Positions 26,953-36,160 of a stretch of DNA of 64,000 nt are shown here, one piece after another (the first letter of the stretch is position 1; each line of letters starts with the position of its first letter). Under the pieces are notes generated by a model, which was not told the DNA's origin, made no database searches, and saw only the letters and a program-made list of their open reading frames with translations. The DNA comes from Pseudomonas fragi (lineage in GTDB: Bacteria; Pseudomonadota; Gammaproteobacteria; Pseudomonadales; Pseudomonadaceae). A program made the translations under genes and the position numbers. The stretch lies in the NCBI RefSeq assembly GCF_900105835.1, contig NZ_LT629783.1, positions 3,432,501 through 3,496,500 on the forward strand, written 5' to 3'.

Positions 26953-28200
26953 TTACTCCGGCAGCAGGCTTTCGCCAGCAAACAACTCGGCAACGGTCTC
27001 GCGACGACGCACTTCGAACGCCTGATCGCCGTCCACCAGCACTTCGGCGGCGCGGCCACGGGTGTTGTAATTCGAGCTCATGACAAAACCATAGGCCCCG
27101 GCCGAATGCACGGCCAGCAGATCCCCTTCGGCCAACGCCAGTTGGCGGTCTTTGGCCAGGAAATCACCGGTTTCGCAGATCGGGCCGACAATGTCGTAGG
27201 CGCGCGCTTCGCTGTCACGCGGGCGCACTGCGGTCACGTCCATCCAGGCCTGATACAGGGCCGGGCGGATCAGGTCGTTCATCGCCGCATCGACGATGGC
27301 GAAATCCTTGTGCTCGGTGTGCTTGAGGTACTCGACCTGAGTCAGCAACACGCCGGCATTGGCCACGATATAACGGCCCGGCTCGAACACCAGTGCCAGG
27401 TCACGCCCGTCGAGACGTTCGCGCACGGCCTTGATGTAATCACCGGCCAGAGGCGGTTCTTCATCGCGGTAACGCACGCCCAGGCCGCCACCCAGATCGA
27501 TGTGGCGCAGGTAGATACCGCAATCGCCCAGGCGGTCGATCAGCGCCAGCAGGCGGTCGAGAGCGTCGATGAACGGTTCGAGGGTGGTCAGTTGCGAGCC
27601 GATATGGCAATCGACACCGACCACTTCCAGATTGGGCAACTGCGCGGCGCGGATGTACACATCCTCGGCGTCAGCGATGGCAATGCCGAACTTGTTTTCT
27701 TTCAGACCGGTGGAGATGTACGGGTGCGTGCCGGCATCGACGTCCGGGTTGACGCGCAGCGAAATCGGCGCGCGAACGCCCATTTCGGCGGCCACGACCT
27801 GCAGGCGTTCCAGCTCTTCGGTGGACTCGACGTTAAAGCAGTGCACGCCGACTTCCAGGGCGCGACGCATGTCGTCACGGGTCTTGCCGACACCGGAGAA
27901 CACGATCTTGTCAGCCTGGCCACCAGCGGCCAGCACACGTTCCAGCTCGCCACGGGACACGATGTCGAAACCGGCGCCAAGACGGGCCAGGACATTGAGC
28001 ACGCCCAGGTTGGAATTGGCCTTGACCGCGAAGCACACCAGATGCGGCATGCCGCTCAGGGCATTGGCGTAAGCATTGTATTGCGCCTCGATGTGCGCCC
28101 GGGAGTAAACGTACGTCGGTGTACCGAAACGTTCGGCAATGGCCGTCAGCGCAACACCTTCGGCGAACAGCTCACCGTTGCGGTAATTAAAAGCGTCCAT
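26953..28200 (-). CDS. lysA: Diaminopimelate decarboxylase
   Basis: The 415-residue fold-type III PLP enzyme has the Schiff-base lysine in [13 protein letters not shown], the HIGSQ motif, the PLP-phosphate-binding GGGLGV and EPGR, and the C-terminal CETGD catalytic cysteine region. It makes L-lysine from meso-diaminopimelate. It lies between lptM and dapF, the usual gamma-proteobacterial order. Confidence 0.97.
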   Translation of the reverse strand: MDAFNYRNGELFAEGVALTAIAERFGTPTYVYSRAHIEAQYNAYANALSGMPHLVCFAVKANSNLGVLNVLARLGAGFDIVSRGELERVLAAGGQADKIVFSGVGKTRDDMRRALEVGVHCFNVESTEELERLQVVAAEMGVRAPISLRVNPDVDAGTHPYISTGLKENKFGIAIADAEDVYIRAAQLPNLEVVGVDCHIGSQLTTLEPFIDALDRLLALIDRLGDCGIYLRHIDLGGGLGVRYRDEEPPLAGDYIKAVRERLDGRDLALVFEPGRYIVANAGVLLTQVEYLKHTEHKDFAIVDAAMNDLIRPALYQAWMDVTAVRPRDSEARAYDIVGPICETGDFLAKDRQLALAEGDLLAVHSAGAYGFVMSSNYNTRGRAAEVLVDGDQAFEVRRRETVAELFAGESLLPE

Positions 28201-28209
28201 GGTGTTCCC

Positions 28210-28365
28210 TTATTGGTGCTTGTGCGATTGCGTTTGCGACGACTTCGCTTGGTCTTCAGGGGATTTGCTGTCATCGGGCAGATACAGCGGTCCTTTTTGA
28301 CCACAGGCAGAAACAAGGCAGGCGACCGCGACGAGCGCAGCAATAGAAGAGATCAGGCGCTTCAT
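28210..28365 (-). CDS. lptM: Small lipoprotein LptM (LppL/YifL family)
   Basis: The 51-residue reading frame encodes MKRLISSIAALVAVACLVSA followed by the acylated cysteine in CGQKGPLYLP, a clear lipobox, and a hydrophilic tail ending SHKHQ. The CGQKGPLYLP block is diagnostic of LptM (formerly YifL/LppL), an outer-membrane lipoprotein that assists oxidative maturation of the LptDE LPS translocon. It begins the lysA-dapF operon, ending 9 nt before the lysA ATG. ATG 28365 follows AAAGGA. Confidence 0.93.
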   Translation of the reverse strand: MKRLISSIAALVAVACLVSACGQKGPLYLPDDSKSPEDQAKSSQTQSHKHQ

Positions 28366-28568
28366 GGCGAAATCCTTTGAAAAGCATTAATTGCGCCCGA
28401 GTATACCGAGCACCCACCAGCTTGCCTATGCAGCAGAGCGGCCGAGCGTAACCTGCTGTGTGGATGATCAGTGGTAGCTGGCAGATGGCTGTTATGGGGT
28501 TTGCAATCGGCCTGGAGCGCCCGTATCTTGCGAGCTCCGAGCATGACTAGACACTACGAGGTTCCACC

Positions 28569-28901
28569 ATGAGTTTGACTGAAGCCCGTTTTCACGATCT
28601 GGTCGATGCCACCCAGGAAAATCTGGAAGACATCTTCGACGACTGCGATCTGGATGTAGATGTGGAAAACTCCGCCGGCATCCTGACCATCAAGTTCGAG
28701 AATGGCAAAGCCCTGATCTTCAGCCGTCAGGCGCCCGTGCTGCAGCTCTGGCTGGCGGCTCCAAGCGGTGGTTTTCACTTCGATTACGATGAAAAACGCA
28801 GTTCGTGGAAGTGCGATAAAACCGACGAACTGCTTAGCGAAATGGTTCAGCGCCTGACCCTGGAACTGGCAGGCGCCGAGCTGGAATTTGAAGAGATCTG
28901 A
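28569..28901 (+). CDS. cyaY: Iron-sulfur cluster assembly protein CyaY (frataxin)
   Basis: This 110-residue protein has the frataxin fold: an acidic first helix (FHDLVDATQENLEDIFDDCDLDVDVEN), then GILTIKFENGKALIFSRQAP, LWLAAPSGGFHF and a C-terminal helix. It binds iron through acidic residues and tunes IscS-dependent Fe-S cluster assembly. It is divergent from the lptM-lysA operon and is followed after 2 nt by a DUF1289 gene. Confidence 0.95.
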   Translation: MSLTEARFHDLVDATQENLEDIFDDCDLDVDVENSAGILTIKFENGKALIFSRQAPVLQLWLAAPSGGFHFDYDEKRSSWKCDKTDELLSEMVQRLTLELAGAELEFEEI

Positions 28902-28903
28902 CA

Positions 28904-29110
28904 GTGACCGCTTCTGCTAAACCTGCAAAACCGCTCTACAGCAACGTCAGCCCGGCAGTGCCGTCCCCTTGCATCAGCACCTGCCGGCTGGATGAGCACA
29001 AAGTCTGTCTGGGCTGTTTTCGCCACGTTGAGGATATTCGCGAGTGGCGCTCGGCAGACGACCAGCGGCGCCGGGTCATTTGTGAACAGGCCCGGCAACG
29101 CCAGGGCTGA
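28904..29110 (+). CDS. DUF1289 small cysteine-containing protein
   Basis: This 68-residue protein has the DUF1289 signature SPCISTCRLDEHKVCLGCFRHVEDIREW, whose four cysteines probably bind a metal. Its function is not known. It starts at GTG 28904, 2 nt after the cyaY stop, so it is probably translationally coupled to cyaY. Coupling with a frataxin would suit a metal-related role, but this is inference. Confidence 0.8.
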   Translation: MTASAKPAKPLYSNVSPAVPSPCISTCRLDEHKVCLGCFRHVEDIREWRSADDQRRRVICEQARQRQG

Positions 29111-29118
29111 GGAGTGAA

Positions 29119-29205
29119 TGTGGGAGCGGGCTTGCTCGCGATACAGGCGGCGCGGTGTATCTGGCAAACCACGTTGATACCATCGCGAGCAAGCCCGCTC
29201 CCACA
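29119..29205. repeat. REPIN-like inverted doublet 4
   Basis: Two TTGCTCGCGA-type arms in inverted orientation, 9 nt after the DUF1289 stop. Confidence 0.9.
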
Positions 29206-29278
29206 AAACCCCCACCCTGCTTGTGTATTTATTTTGCTGTGGTAGTGTCCGGGTTCGCCTCGCACTAACGAGGTTCGT

Positions 29279-29310
29279 CAAAACCCCGCCATATTCCGGC
29301 GGGGTTTTGC
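29279..29310 (+). terminator. Rho-independent terminator upstream of rnk
   Basis: AAAACCCCGCC and GGCGGGGTTTTGC form a strong stem around ATATTCC with TTTTTC after it, 34 nt before the rnk start. It could end the cyaY transcript or act as an attenuator for rnk. Confidence 0.75.
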
Positions 29311-29343
29311 TTTTTCGTGCAGAAAAAAGGAGTCTGCCAGGTC

Positions 29344-29757
29344 ATGAGCACACCAACCCCACTCATCCTCACCCGCCTGGACGTACAGCGTCTGGAGCAA
29401 TTGATCGACAGCTTGCCAGAAACGACTCCTGGCATTGAGGCACTGCAAGCCGAGCTCGATCGCGCCGAAACCATCGTCGGCCACGAAGAAGTGCCTGCAG
29501 GCGTTGTGACCATGAATTCCCGTGTGCACTGCCGCGAAGAAAGCAGTGGCAAGGACTACCGCCTGACGCTGGTCTATCCAAAAGACGCCAACGCCGACGA
29601 AGGCAAGATTTCGATTCTGGCGCCTGTGGGCAGCGCACTGCTGGGTCTGCAAGTCGGCCAGCACATCAACTGGCCCGCGCCGGGTGGCAAGACCCTCAAG
29701 CTGGAACTGCTTGAAGTGGAATACCAGCCAAAAGCTGCCAGCGATTTCAGCGCCTAA
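29344..29757 (+). CDS. rnk: Nucleoside diphosphate kinase regulator Rnk (GreA/GreB C-terminal fold)
   Basis: The 137-residue protein has a short N-terminal helical pair (LDVQRLEQLIDSL, GIEALQAELDRAE) and a FKBP-like GreA/GreB C-terminal domain (YRLTLVYPKDANADEGKISILAPVGSALLGL). Rnk binds RNA polymerase near the secondary channel and was named for effects on nucleoside diphosphate kinase. ATG 29344 matches family starts. It converges on the truncated cyaA gene, with 20 nt between stop codons. Confidence 0.92.
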   Translation: MSTPTPLILTRLDVQRLEQLIDSLPETTPGIEALQAELDRAETIVGHEEVPAGVVTMNSRVHCREESSGKDYRLTLVYPKDANADEGKISILAPVGSALLGLQVGQHINWPAPGGKTLKLELLEVEYQPKAASDFSA

Positions 29758-29777
29758 GACCTTCCAGATCAGTCATG

Positions 29778-31025
29778 TCACTGCGCAGGCACTTGCCCGT
29801 CACGGGCAAACTGACGCAAGGACCGGTAGCTGGCGCTCAGCTCCCGGGCCAGGGCCCGACGCTCATGACTGACCTGCTGCGCCTGCCACTGCGAGCGATG
29901 GTCGAGCAGGGCCAGATGCTGCTCATCCCAGCCCCATTCGCGGGTCAGGCGCTTGAGTAAGCGCCGCTGCCACTGCGTGCCTGCCTCGCCATTGCTTAAC
30001 GCATGGTCAACCTTCAGGTACAGGCTGCGGCGTACCAGTTCCAGCCGCTGCGCCTCGCCGCGCCCTTCAAGGTAGCGCTCAATGCGTCGGTAAACCACGA
30101 CGTAGGGGTCCAGCTCATCCAGGTCAAGCTGATTGGCATACACCCTTTGCTTGAAGTCCAGGCTCAGGCAGTTCACCTGCGGGTGCTCGCTGGCGTACAC
30201 CTCAATCAGCAGCAACTTGAGCAGCGACTTGTGCGGCGACTCAATGCCCTTGAACAGTTGCCACAGCCCGGCGCCTACGAATTCGCCGGGGGCGATATGG
30301 GCCAGATGGCCAAGATCGATGGTTTCGTCGCCGCCGATCAGCCCCGCGTCCAATAAACCGCGGGTGAATTCGGCGTACCGCGCTTCCTCCTGCACCGGCA
30401 CCCACCACCACATCGGCGTGCGCCCGGCGAGCCAGATGGCGGTGCGGTAAAACTCATCGAGCAACAATCTTTGCCGTGGTTCGCTGCCTTCGTCGTTGCG
30501 CAATTGGGCGTCGATCAGAAACAGGTGCGCCTCACTGCCCTGACTCGTCGCCCACGCTTCCAGGCGGCGGCATTTTTTGCGCAGCGCCGACACGGCGGCA
30601 TCGCTCAAGTCCGGCGCCAGGCAAATCCATACGTCCATATCGCTTTGCGCGGTCTGGGCCAATGTGCCGAGGCTGCCCATCAAAAACAGCCCGTGGATCG
30701 GTTGCGACGGGCAAACGCTGGCCACGCTGCAAGAAAAGTCCTGAACCAGTTGGCGGGCAGCGGCAAGAGTGGCGGCATCCGGCGTATAACCCGACACCCC
30801 GGCGGGGGTGCAGTCCGACACATAGCCGGGCAACAGCGGGTGATTGACATGAAACAGCAGCGCCAACAGGCTCAGCAGCGTTTGCTGGCGTGGCGCCAGG
30901 CCTTCCCGGGCGCGGGCCAGGCGGCCCTGATTGACGCGTAAAAAGCGCCCACGCAACTGCTGGAGAACCTGTCGCCCGGTTCCCTCGTTCAGTACGGGTG
31001 CAGAGAAGTGTGCCCGCGGAATCAT
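29778..31025 (-). CDS. cyaA: Class I adenylate cyclase, catalytic domain only (C-terminal half missing)
   Basis: The 415-residue protein aligns with the N-terminal catalytic half of class I adenylate cyclases: GLFLMGSLGTLAQTAQSDMDVWIC (nucleotidyltransferase-like GS...D.D motif), LLDEFYRTAIWLAGRTPMWWW, GHLAHIAPGEFVGAGLWQLFKGIESPHKSLLKL and YASEHP. Family members usually exceed 800 residues, with a C-terminal regulatory half. Here the frame stops about seven codons after the SYRSLRQFAR segment, and rnk begins at once on the other strand, so the rest is absent, not frameshifted. ATP to cAMP activity may be retained because the catalytic residues are intact; regulation would differ. Confidence 0.85.
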   Translation of the reverse strand: MIPRAHFSAPVLNEGTGRQVLQQLRGRFLRVNQGRLARAREGLAPRQQTLLSLLALLFHVNHPLLPGYVSDCTPAGVSGYTPDAATLAAARQLVQDFSCSVASVCPSQPIHGLFLMGSLGTLAQTAQSDMDVWICLAPDLSDAAVSALRKKCRRLEAWATSQGSEAHLFLIDAQLRNDEGSEPRQRLLLDEFYRTAIWLAGRTPMWWWVPVQEEARYAEFTRGLLDAGLIGGDETIDLGHLAHIAPGEFVGAGLWQLFKGIESPHKSLLKLLLIEVYASEHPQVNCLSLDFKQRVYANQLDLDELDPYVVVYRRIERYLEGRGEAQRLELVRRSLYLKVDHALSNGEAGTQWQRRLLKRLTREWGWDEQHLALLDHRSQWQAQQVSHERRALARELSASYRSLRQFARDGQVPAQ

Positions 31026-31058
31026 GAATCGTGCAGATCCCGAGGGCGTGGCGTGGCG

Positions 31059-31307
31059 TCAGGCAACTTCTTTGGATTCAACAAGAATCGACAACAGCAC
31101 TTGAACAGCTTCGGCAGCATCACGTCCCAGGCTTGTCAGGTAGCCACCATCCGGTTGGTCAATCAGCTTTTTATCAAACAGGCGCTGCGCCGCCGCGATT
31201 TTTTCTGGCGCGGCATGTTGATGAATCTTCAGGCCCTCAAGGGTACTTTCCAAGTCAAACAGTGCAAGGACTTCCAGTTCGGCAACCAACTCAGGGGTAA
31301 ACGACAT
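31059..31307 (-). CDS. TIGR02647 family small protein
   Basis: The 82-residue mostly helical protein MSFTPELVAELEVLALF...SLGRDAAEAVQVLLSIL resembles the TIGR02647 family, found beside cyaA in Pseudomonas (PA5271). The middle (AAQRLFDKKLIDQPDGGYLTSLGRDAAE) looks like a winged-helix end with a YLT hairpin, but no function is known. It is 33 nt upstream of cyaA on the same strand and probably cotranscribed. Confidence 0.75.
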   Translation of the reverse strand: MSFTPELVAELEVLALFDLESTLEGLKIHQHAAPEKIAAAQRLFDKKLIDQPDGGYLTSLGRDAAEAVQVLLSILVESKEVA

Positions 31308-31496
31308 AAAGACTCCAGACTATGCAGGAAAAGACGACAGCCGCTCTAAGGTGATCCCACTTGTGCTGACTGTCCAGCAACACTTCCCACCTTTGTAAAA
31401 CAGCCTGTCGATATAAGGCAGTTGGAGTGTAGTCAGTACCCGGTCAAACGCAGGGCTAATGCGCAATAACTTGTGGGAGCAACTGCCTTTTAAACC

Positions 31497-31583
31497 TGTG
31501 GGAGCGGGCTTGCTCGCGATGGCACCGGCTCGGTCTGCCTGATACACCGCATCAATCTAATCGCGAGCAAGCCCGCTCCCACA
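31497..31583. repeat. REPIN-like inverted doublet 5, in a divergent intergenic region
   Basis: TTGCTCGCGA-type arms in inverted orientation. Unusually, it sits between divergent genes. An extra half-arm (TTGTGGGAGCAACTGCC) lies just to its left at 31471. Confidence 0.9.
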
Positions 31584-31728
31584 AGGGCGTAAATGGCCCG
31601 AATCAATCATTTGTTTTTTCAGTTATATAAACATTCTTAAATAGTCTTTTTAAGAATATCCGCACCTCACTACTATTGCCCCTACGCCAGCAACCCTGTC
31701 GGCACCCCATTTTTTCAGGAGCAGCACC
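31584..31728 (+). promoter_or_regulatory. oscA-sbp promoter region with AT-rich dyad
   Basis: The 421-base gap between the TIGR02647 gene and oscA holds a REPIN and, after it, an AT-rich segment with the perfect inverted repeat ATTCTTAA (31633-31640)/TTAAGAAT (31650-31657). Given the sulfate genes downstream, it is a candidate CysB site. CAGGAG (31718-31723) is the oscA ribosome binding site. I see nothing in 31308-31490 beyond ordinary intergenic sequence. Confidence 0.45.
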
Positions 31729-31911
31729 ATGAGCGCATCTCTGCGTAGCGTTGACGGTCAGGACGAAGCAACCATTCTGCGGGAAATCCAGAGCGCGCTG
31801 CGAGACCTGCGCTTTGGTGCTGTGGAAATCACTGTGCATAACGCGCAAGTGGTGCAGATCGAGCGCAAAGAGAAATTCCGTTTGCAAAACCCGAGTCAAA
31901 AAAACGCCTGA
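31729..31911 (+). CDS. oscA: Sulfur starvation response protein OscA (DUF2292/YezD family)
   Basis: The 60-residue protein has the DUF2292 pattern (ILREIQSALRDLRFGAVEITVHNAQVVQIERKEKFRL). OscA of Pseudomonas corrugata is needed for use of organosulfur compounds under chromate or sulfur stress, and the gene lies immediately upstream of sbp there as here. A good ribosome binding site (CAGGAG) precedes ATG 31729. It is separated from sbp by 65 nt and likely shares its sulfur-starvation control. Confidence 0.85.
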   Translation: MSASLRSVDGQDEATILREIQSALRDLRFGAVEITVHNAQVVQIERKEKFRLQNPSQKNA

Positions 31912-31976
31912 ACCGTTCAAGCGCATTCACCTGAGTGCGCTCAATAAAAATTAAAAAATGCTTTGGAGCCTCACCT

Positions 31977-32990
31977 ATGTCCCTACGCCGTTACGCTTTG
32001 GCCGCGCTGGCCAGTGCCATTTTTGCTGGCTCCGCAGTAGCCAAAGATTACGAGTTGTTGAACGTTTCCTACGATCCAACCCGCGAGCTGTACCAGGATT
32101 ACAACACTGAATTCACCAGTTTCTGGAAAGCCAGCCACCCTGGCGACAACGTCAAAATCCAGCAATCCCACGGCGGTTCGGGCAAACAGGCCCGCGGTGT
32201 GGTCGATGGCCTGCGCGCTGATGTGGTAACCCTGGCGCTGGCCGGTGATATCGACGAAATCGCCAAGCTCAACAAGGGCTCGCTGCCGGAAAACTGGCAA
32301 ACCCGCCTGCCGGACGCCAGCACCCCGTACACCTCGACCATCGTGTTCCTGGTGCGCAAGGGCAACCCCAAAGGCATCAAGGACTGGGGCGACCTGACCA
32401 AGGACGGCGTATCGGTGATTACCCCGAACCCCAAAACCAGCGGCGGCGCGCGCTGGAACTTCCTCGCGGCTTACGCCTATGGCCTGAAAGCCAACGGCGG
32501 CGACGAAGAAAAAGCCAAGGAATATGTAAAAACCCTGTTCAAACACGTGCCCGTACTGGACACCGGTGCACGCGGTTCGACCATTACCTTCGTCAACAAC
32601 GGTCAGGGTGACGTGTTGCTGGCCTGGGAAAACGAAGCATTCCTGGCACTCAAGGAAGACGGCGGCACTGACAAGTTCGACATCGTCGTACCTTCCCTGT
32701 CGATTCTGGCTGAGCCGCCAGTGGCTGTAGTCGACAAGAACGCCGAGAAAAAGGGCAACACCGAAATCGCCAAAGCCTACCTTGAACACCTGTACAGCCC
32801 AGCCGGCCAGGAAATTGCTGCAAAAAATTTCTACCGCCCGCGTGACGCTGCAGTCGCTGCCAAGTATGCACAGCAGTTTCCGAAACTGGAGCTTGTGACT
32901 ATCGACAAAGACTTCGGTGGCTGGAAAACTGCGCAGCCGAAATTTTTCAATGACGGTGGCGTGTTCGACCAGATCTACCAGGCGCAGTAA
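31977..32990 (+). CDS. sbp: Sulfate-binding periplasmic protein
   Basis: The 337-residue protein has a signal peptide (about 1-22, ending SAVA) and the sulfate-binding protein motifs [27 protein letters not shown] (ligand loop), [15 protein letters not shown] and [18 protein letters not shown]. It captures periplasmic sulfate or thiosulfate for the CysTWA importer encoded downstream. ATG 31977 follows TTTGGAG at 8 nt. A hairpin separates it from cysT, which would favour the more abundant binding protein. Confidence 0.96.
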   Translation: MSLRRYALAALASAIFAGSAVAKDYELLNVSYDPTRELYQDYNTEFTSFWKASHPGDNVKIQQSHGGSGKQARGVVDGLRADVVTLALAGDIDEIAKLNKGSLPENWQTRLPDASTPYTSTIVFLVRKGNPKGIKDWGDLTKDGVSVITPNPKTSGGARWNFLAAYAYGLKANGGDEEKAKEYVKTLFKHVPVLDTGARGSTITFVNNGQGDVLLAWENEAFLALKEDGGTDKFDIVVPSLSILAEPPVAVVDKNAEKKGNTEIAKAYLEHLYSPAGQEIAAKNFYRPRDAAVAAKYAQQFPKLELVTIDKDFGGWKTAQPKFFNDGGVFDQIYQAQ

Positions 32991-33034
32991 CCTGTGGGGC
33001 GCGGCCTTTGGCCTCGCTGAAAGCTAGAACATAG

Positions 33035-33060
33035 AGCCCGCGACTGAGTTGCGGGCTTCG
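33035..33060 (+). terminator. Intercistronic hairpin between sbp and cysT
   Basis: AGCCCGC (33035-33041) pairs with GCGGGCT (33051-33057). The T-run is poor (TTCGTG), so it probably acts as an mRNA stabiliser or partial terminator rather than a full stop. Confidence 0.5.
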
Positions 33061-33080
33061 TGCGTTAACCAAGGACTCTT

Positions 33081-33899
33081 ATGTCTCGTCGTATCTCCCC
33101 CGTCATACCCGGCTTCGGGCTGACACTGGGCTACACCTTGGTGTATCTCAGTCTGATTGTGCTGATCCCGTTGGCTGCGATGTTTGTGCATGCCGCTCAA
33201 CTGACCTGGGACCAGTTTTGGGCCATCATCACCGCCCCCCGGGTGCTGGCAGCGCTGCAATTGAGTTTCGGCACCGCCTTTGTGGCAGCCATCATCAACG
33301 GTGTGATCGGCACCGTACTGGCCTGGGTCCTGGTGCGCTACACCTTCCCCGGGCGCAAGGTCATCGATGCCATGATCGACCTGCCGTTTGCCCTGCCGAC
33401 CGCCGTGGCCGGTATCGCCCTGACCGCCTTGTACGCGCCCAACGGCTGGATCGGTCAGTTCGCCACCGACCTGGGTTTCAAGATTGCCTACACGCCGATG
33501 GGCATCACCCTGGCACTGACCTTCGTCACCCTGCCGTTTGTGGTGCGCACCGTGCAGCCGGTGCTGGCCGATATTCCCCGTGAAATCGAAGAAGCCGCCG
33601 CCTGCCTGGGCGCCAAGCCCCTGCAAGTGTTCCGCTACATCCTGGTGCCGGCCTTGCTGCCCGCCTGGTTGACCGGCTTTGCCCTGGCCTTCGCCCGCGG
33701 TGTGGGCGAATACGGCTCGGTGATTTTTATCGCCGGCAACATGCCGTTCAAAACCGAAATCCTGCCGCTGTTGATCATGGTCAAACTGGACCAGTACGAC
33801 TACACCGGCGCCACGGCCATTGGCGTGATGATGCTGGTGGTTTCCTTCATTTTGCTGCTGATCATCAACTTGATTCAGCGGCGCATCGAAAAACCGTGA
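33081..33899 (+). CDS. cysT: Sulfate/thiosulfate ABC transporter permease CysT (CysU)
   Basis: The 272-residue inner-membrane permease has about six membrane helices and the ABC permease EAA loop ([32 protein letters not shown]). It is the first of the paired permeases of the CysTWA importer. The start ATG at 33081 has AAGGAC upstream. cysW follows after 13 nt. Confidence 0.95.
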   Translation: MSRRISPVIPGFGLTLGYTLVYLSLIVLIPLAAMFVHAAQLTWDQFWAIITAPRVLAALQLSFGTAFVAAIINGVIGTVLAWVLVRYTFPGRKVIDAMIDLPFALPTAVAGIALTALYAPNGWIGQFATDLGFKIAYTPMGITLALTFVTLPFVVRTVQPVLADIPREIEEAAACLGAKPLQVFRYILVPALLPAWLTGFALAFARGVGEYGSVIFIAGNMPFKTEILPLLIMVKLDQYDYTGATAIGVMMLVVSFILLLIINLIQRRIEKP

Positions 33900-33912
33900 A
33901 GGAGGCCTGACC

Positions 33913-34785
33913 ATGTCCAGTTCAACCCAAAGCGCCTCATCGGTGGCCAACGCCGCCCGCCGTGGCAGCCCGCTGTCGCGGCGTTTGCTGATCGGCTTCG
34001 GCTGGTTGTTCTTCACCCTGTTCCTGCTGCTGCCGCTGCTGATCGTGGTGTCCCAGGGGCTGAAAATGGGGGTCGGCACCTTCTTCGATGCCATCCTCGA
34101 ACCTGACGCCCTGTCGGCCCTGAAGCTGACCATCATCGCGGTGGCGATCTCGGTGCCGCTCAACGTGGTGTTCGGTGTCAGCGCGGCCTGGTGCGTGAGC
34201 AAGTACAGCTTTCGCGGCAAGAGCATCCTGGTCACCCTGATCGACCTGCCGTTTTCGGTGTCGCCGGTGATCGCCGGTCTGGTCTACGTGCTGATGTTCG
34301 GCGCCCAGGGTTTCTTCGGCCCGTGGCTGCAGGATCACGACATTCAGATCGTCTTCGCGTTGCCGGGCATCGTGCTGGCCACCATCTTCGTTACCGTGCC
34401 TTTTGTGGCCCGTGAACTGATCCCGCTGATGCAAGAGCAGGGCACTCAGGAAGAAGAGGCTGCACGCCTGCTGGGCGCCAATGGCTGGCAGATGTTCTGG
34501 CACGTCACCGTACCCAATATCAAATGGGGTCTGATCTACGGCGTGGTGTTGTGTACTGCGCGGGCGATGGGTGAGTTCGGTGCGGTGTCGGTGGTTTCCG
34601 GGCACATTCGCGGGGTGACCAACACCCTGCCGCTGCACGTCGAGATCCTCTACAACGAATACAACCACGTTGCCGCCTTCGCTGTGGCCACCCTGTTGCT
34701 GATCCTGGCGCTCTTCATCCTGCTGCTCAAGCAGTGGAGCGAATCCCGTATTAACCGCCTGCGCGCCAGCGCCGCGGAGGAATAA
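33913..34785 (+). CDS. cysW: Sulfate ABC transporter permease CysW
   Basis: The 290-residue permease has about six membrane helices and the EAA loop [31 protein letters not shown]. It is the partner of CysT in the sulfate channel. The ribosome binding site AAGGAGG (33899-33905) overlaps the end of cysT, so the two are probably coupled. cysA follows after 3 nt. Confidence 0.95.
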   Translation: MSSSTQSASSVANAARRGSPLSRRLLIGFGWLFFTLFLLLPLLIVVSQGLKMGVGTFFDAILEPDALSALKLTIIAVAISVPLNVVFGVSAAWCVSKYSFRGKSILVTLIDLPFSVSPVIAGLVYVLMFGAQGFFGPWLQDHDIQIVFALPGIVLATIFVTVPFVARELIPLMQEQGTQEEEAARLLGANGWQMFWHVTVPNIKWGLIYGVVLCTARAMGEFGAVSVVSGHIRGVTNTLPLHVEILYNEYNHVAAFAVATLLLILALFILLLKQWSESRINRLRASAAEE

Positions 34786-34788
34786 ACC

Positions 34789-35769
34789 ATGTCGATCGAA
34801 GTCCGTAATGTCAGCAAGAACTTCAACGCTTTCAAGGCGCTGAACAGCATCAACCTGGATATCCACAGCGGCGAACTGGTGGCCCTGCTCGGCCCGTCGG
34901 GCTGCGGCAAGACCACCTTGCTGCGCATCATTGCCGGCCTGGAAACCCCGGATGAAGGCAACATCGTGTTCCACGGTGAAGATGTCTCGGGGCACGACGT
35001 GCGTGATCGCAACGTCGGTTTTGTGTTCCAGCATTACGCCCTGTTCCGCCACATGACGGTGTTCGACAACGTGGCTTTCGGCTTGCGCATGAAGCCGAAA
35101 AAAGAACGTCCGAGCGAAACCCGCATTGCTGAAAAAGTCCACGAACTGCTGAACATGGTGCAGCTGGACTGGCTGTCGGATCGTTACCCCGAGCAGCTTT
35201 CGGGTGGTCAGCGTCAGCGTATCGCCCTGGCGCGTGCATTGGCGGTAGAACCCAAGGTACTGCTGCTGGACGAACCGTTCGGCGCCCTGGATGCCAAGGT
35301 GCGTAAAGAGCTGCGCCGCTGGCTGGCACGCCTGCACGAAGACATCAACCTGACCTCCGTGTTCGTGACCCACGACCAGGAAGAAGCGATGGAAGTCGCC
35401 GACCGTATCGTGGTGATGAACAAGGGCGTGATCGAGCAGATCGGTTCACCGGGCGAAGTGTACGAAAACCCGGCCAGCGACTTTGTGTACCACTTCCTGG
35501 GCGATTCCAACCGCCTGCATATCGGCGAAGACCAGCATGTGCTGTTCCGTCCCCATGAAGTGTCGTTGTCCCGTCACGAGCTTGAAGACCACCATGCCGC
35601 CCAGGTACGCGACATTCGCCCGTTGGGTGCGACCACCCGGGTGACGTTGAAGGTTGAAGGGCAAAGCGAGCTGATCGAAGTGGAAGTGGTCAAGGACCAT
35701 GACAGCCTGACCGATCTGGCGCGGGGCGAGACGTTGTTCTTCAAGCCGAAGGTGTGGCAGAAGGCGTAA
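34789..35769 (+). CDS. cysA: Sulfate/thiosulfate import ATP-binding protein CysA
   Basis: The 326-residue ABC ATPase has Walker [10 protein letters not shown] (about 37-45), Q-loop FVFQHYALF, signature [15 protein letters not shown], Walker [13 protein letters not shown] and H-loop [15 protein letters not shown]-terminal TOBE-like regulatory domain follows ([23 protein letters not shown]). It energises CysTW sulfate uptake. It is the last gene of the sbp-cysTWA cluster, before a REPIN. Confidence 0.96.
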   Translation: MSIEVRNVSKNFNAFKALNSINLDIHSGELVALLGPSGCGKTTLLRIIAGLETPDEGNIVFHGEDVSGHDVRDRNVGFVFQHYALFRHMTVFDNVAFGLRMKPKKERPSETRIAEKVHELLNMVQLDWLSDRYPEQLSGGQRQRIALARALAVEPKVLLLDEPFGALDAKVRKELRRWLARLHEDINLTSVFVTHDQEEAMEVADRIVVMNKGVIEQIGSPGEVYENPASDFVYHFLGDSNRLHIGEDQHVLFRPHEVSLSRHELEDHHAAQVRDIRPLGATTRVTLKVEGQSELIEVEVVKDHDSLTDLARGETLFFKPKVWQKA

Positions 35770-35781
35770 ACCCACCGCCCT

Positions 35782-35867
35782 TGTGGGAGCGGGCTTGCTC
35801 GCGATACAGCCGATGCGGTCTGTCTCCAAACCGCGTTGCTGCCATCGCGAGCAAGCCCGCTCCCACA
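35782..35867. repeat. REPIN-like inverted doublet 6
   Basis: TTGCTCGCGA-type inverted arms between the convergent cysA and yheV-like genes. Confidence 0.9.
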
Positions 35868-35881
35868 GGGTTATTGCAGGT

Positions 35882-36160
35882 TTACGGTTTTTTAAGCTTC
35901 GGATTGGGGAAAAACTGCACCGCCTGCACCTTGGGATCCGGTGCTTTTTTCAGCGCTGACGTATTAACCCGCGTACCCAATTCCTTGGGCACCGACAAAC
36001 CCTGTTCATTCAATGTATCCGAATAACCGCAGGCCACGCATTCGCGGTGCGGCACTTCGTCTTCGTTCCACATCATCAACTTGTCAGGCTCGCTGCACGC
36101 CGGGCAGACAGCCCCGGCGATAAAGCGTTTTTTGGTCACGTTCACAGGTGCCTCACTCAT
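35882..36160 (-). CDS. YheV family putative zinc-ribbon protein
   Basis: The 92-residue protein has two CxxC pairs (AVCPACSEPD and HRECVACGYSD), which form a zinc ribbon, followed by a basic proline-rich tail. It resembles E. coli YheV, of unknown function. Its start overlaps the prlC stop by 4 nt (36157-36160), so it is coupled to prlC. Confidence 0.82.
   Translation of the reverse strand: MSEAPVNVTKKRFIAGAVCPACSEPDKLMMWNEDEVPHRECVACGYSDTLNEQGLSVPKELGTRVNTSALKKAPDPKVQAVQFFPNPKLKKP

Noticed and set aside
29220..29280. Possible tRNA-like GGTTCG segments before rnk
   Set aside because: No cloverleaf can be drawn and no acceptor stem is present; the segment leads into a terminator.
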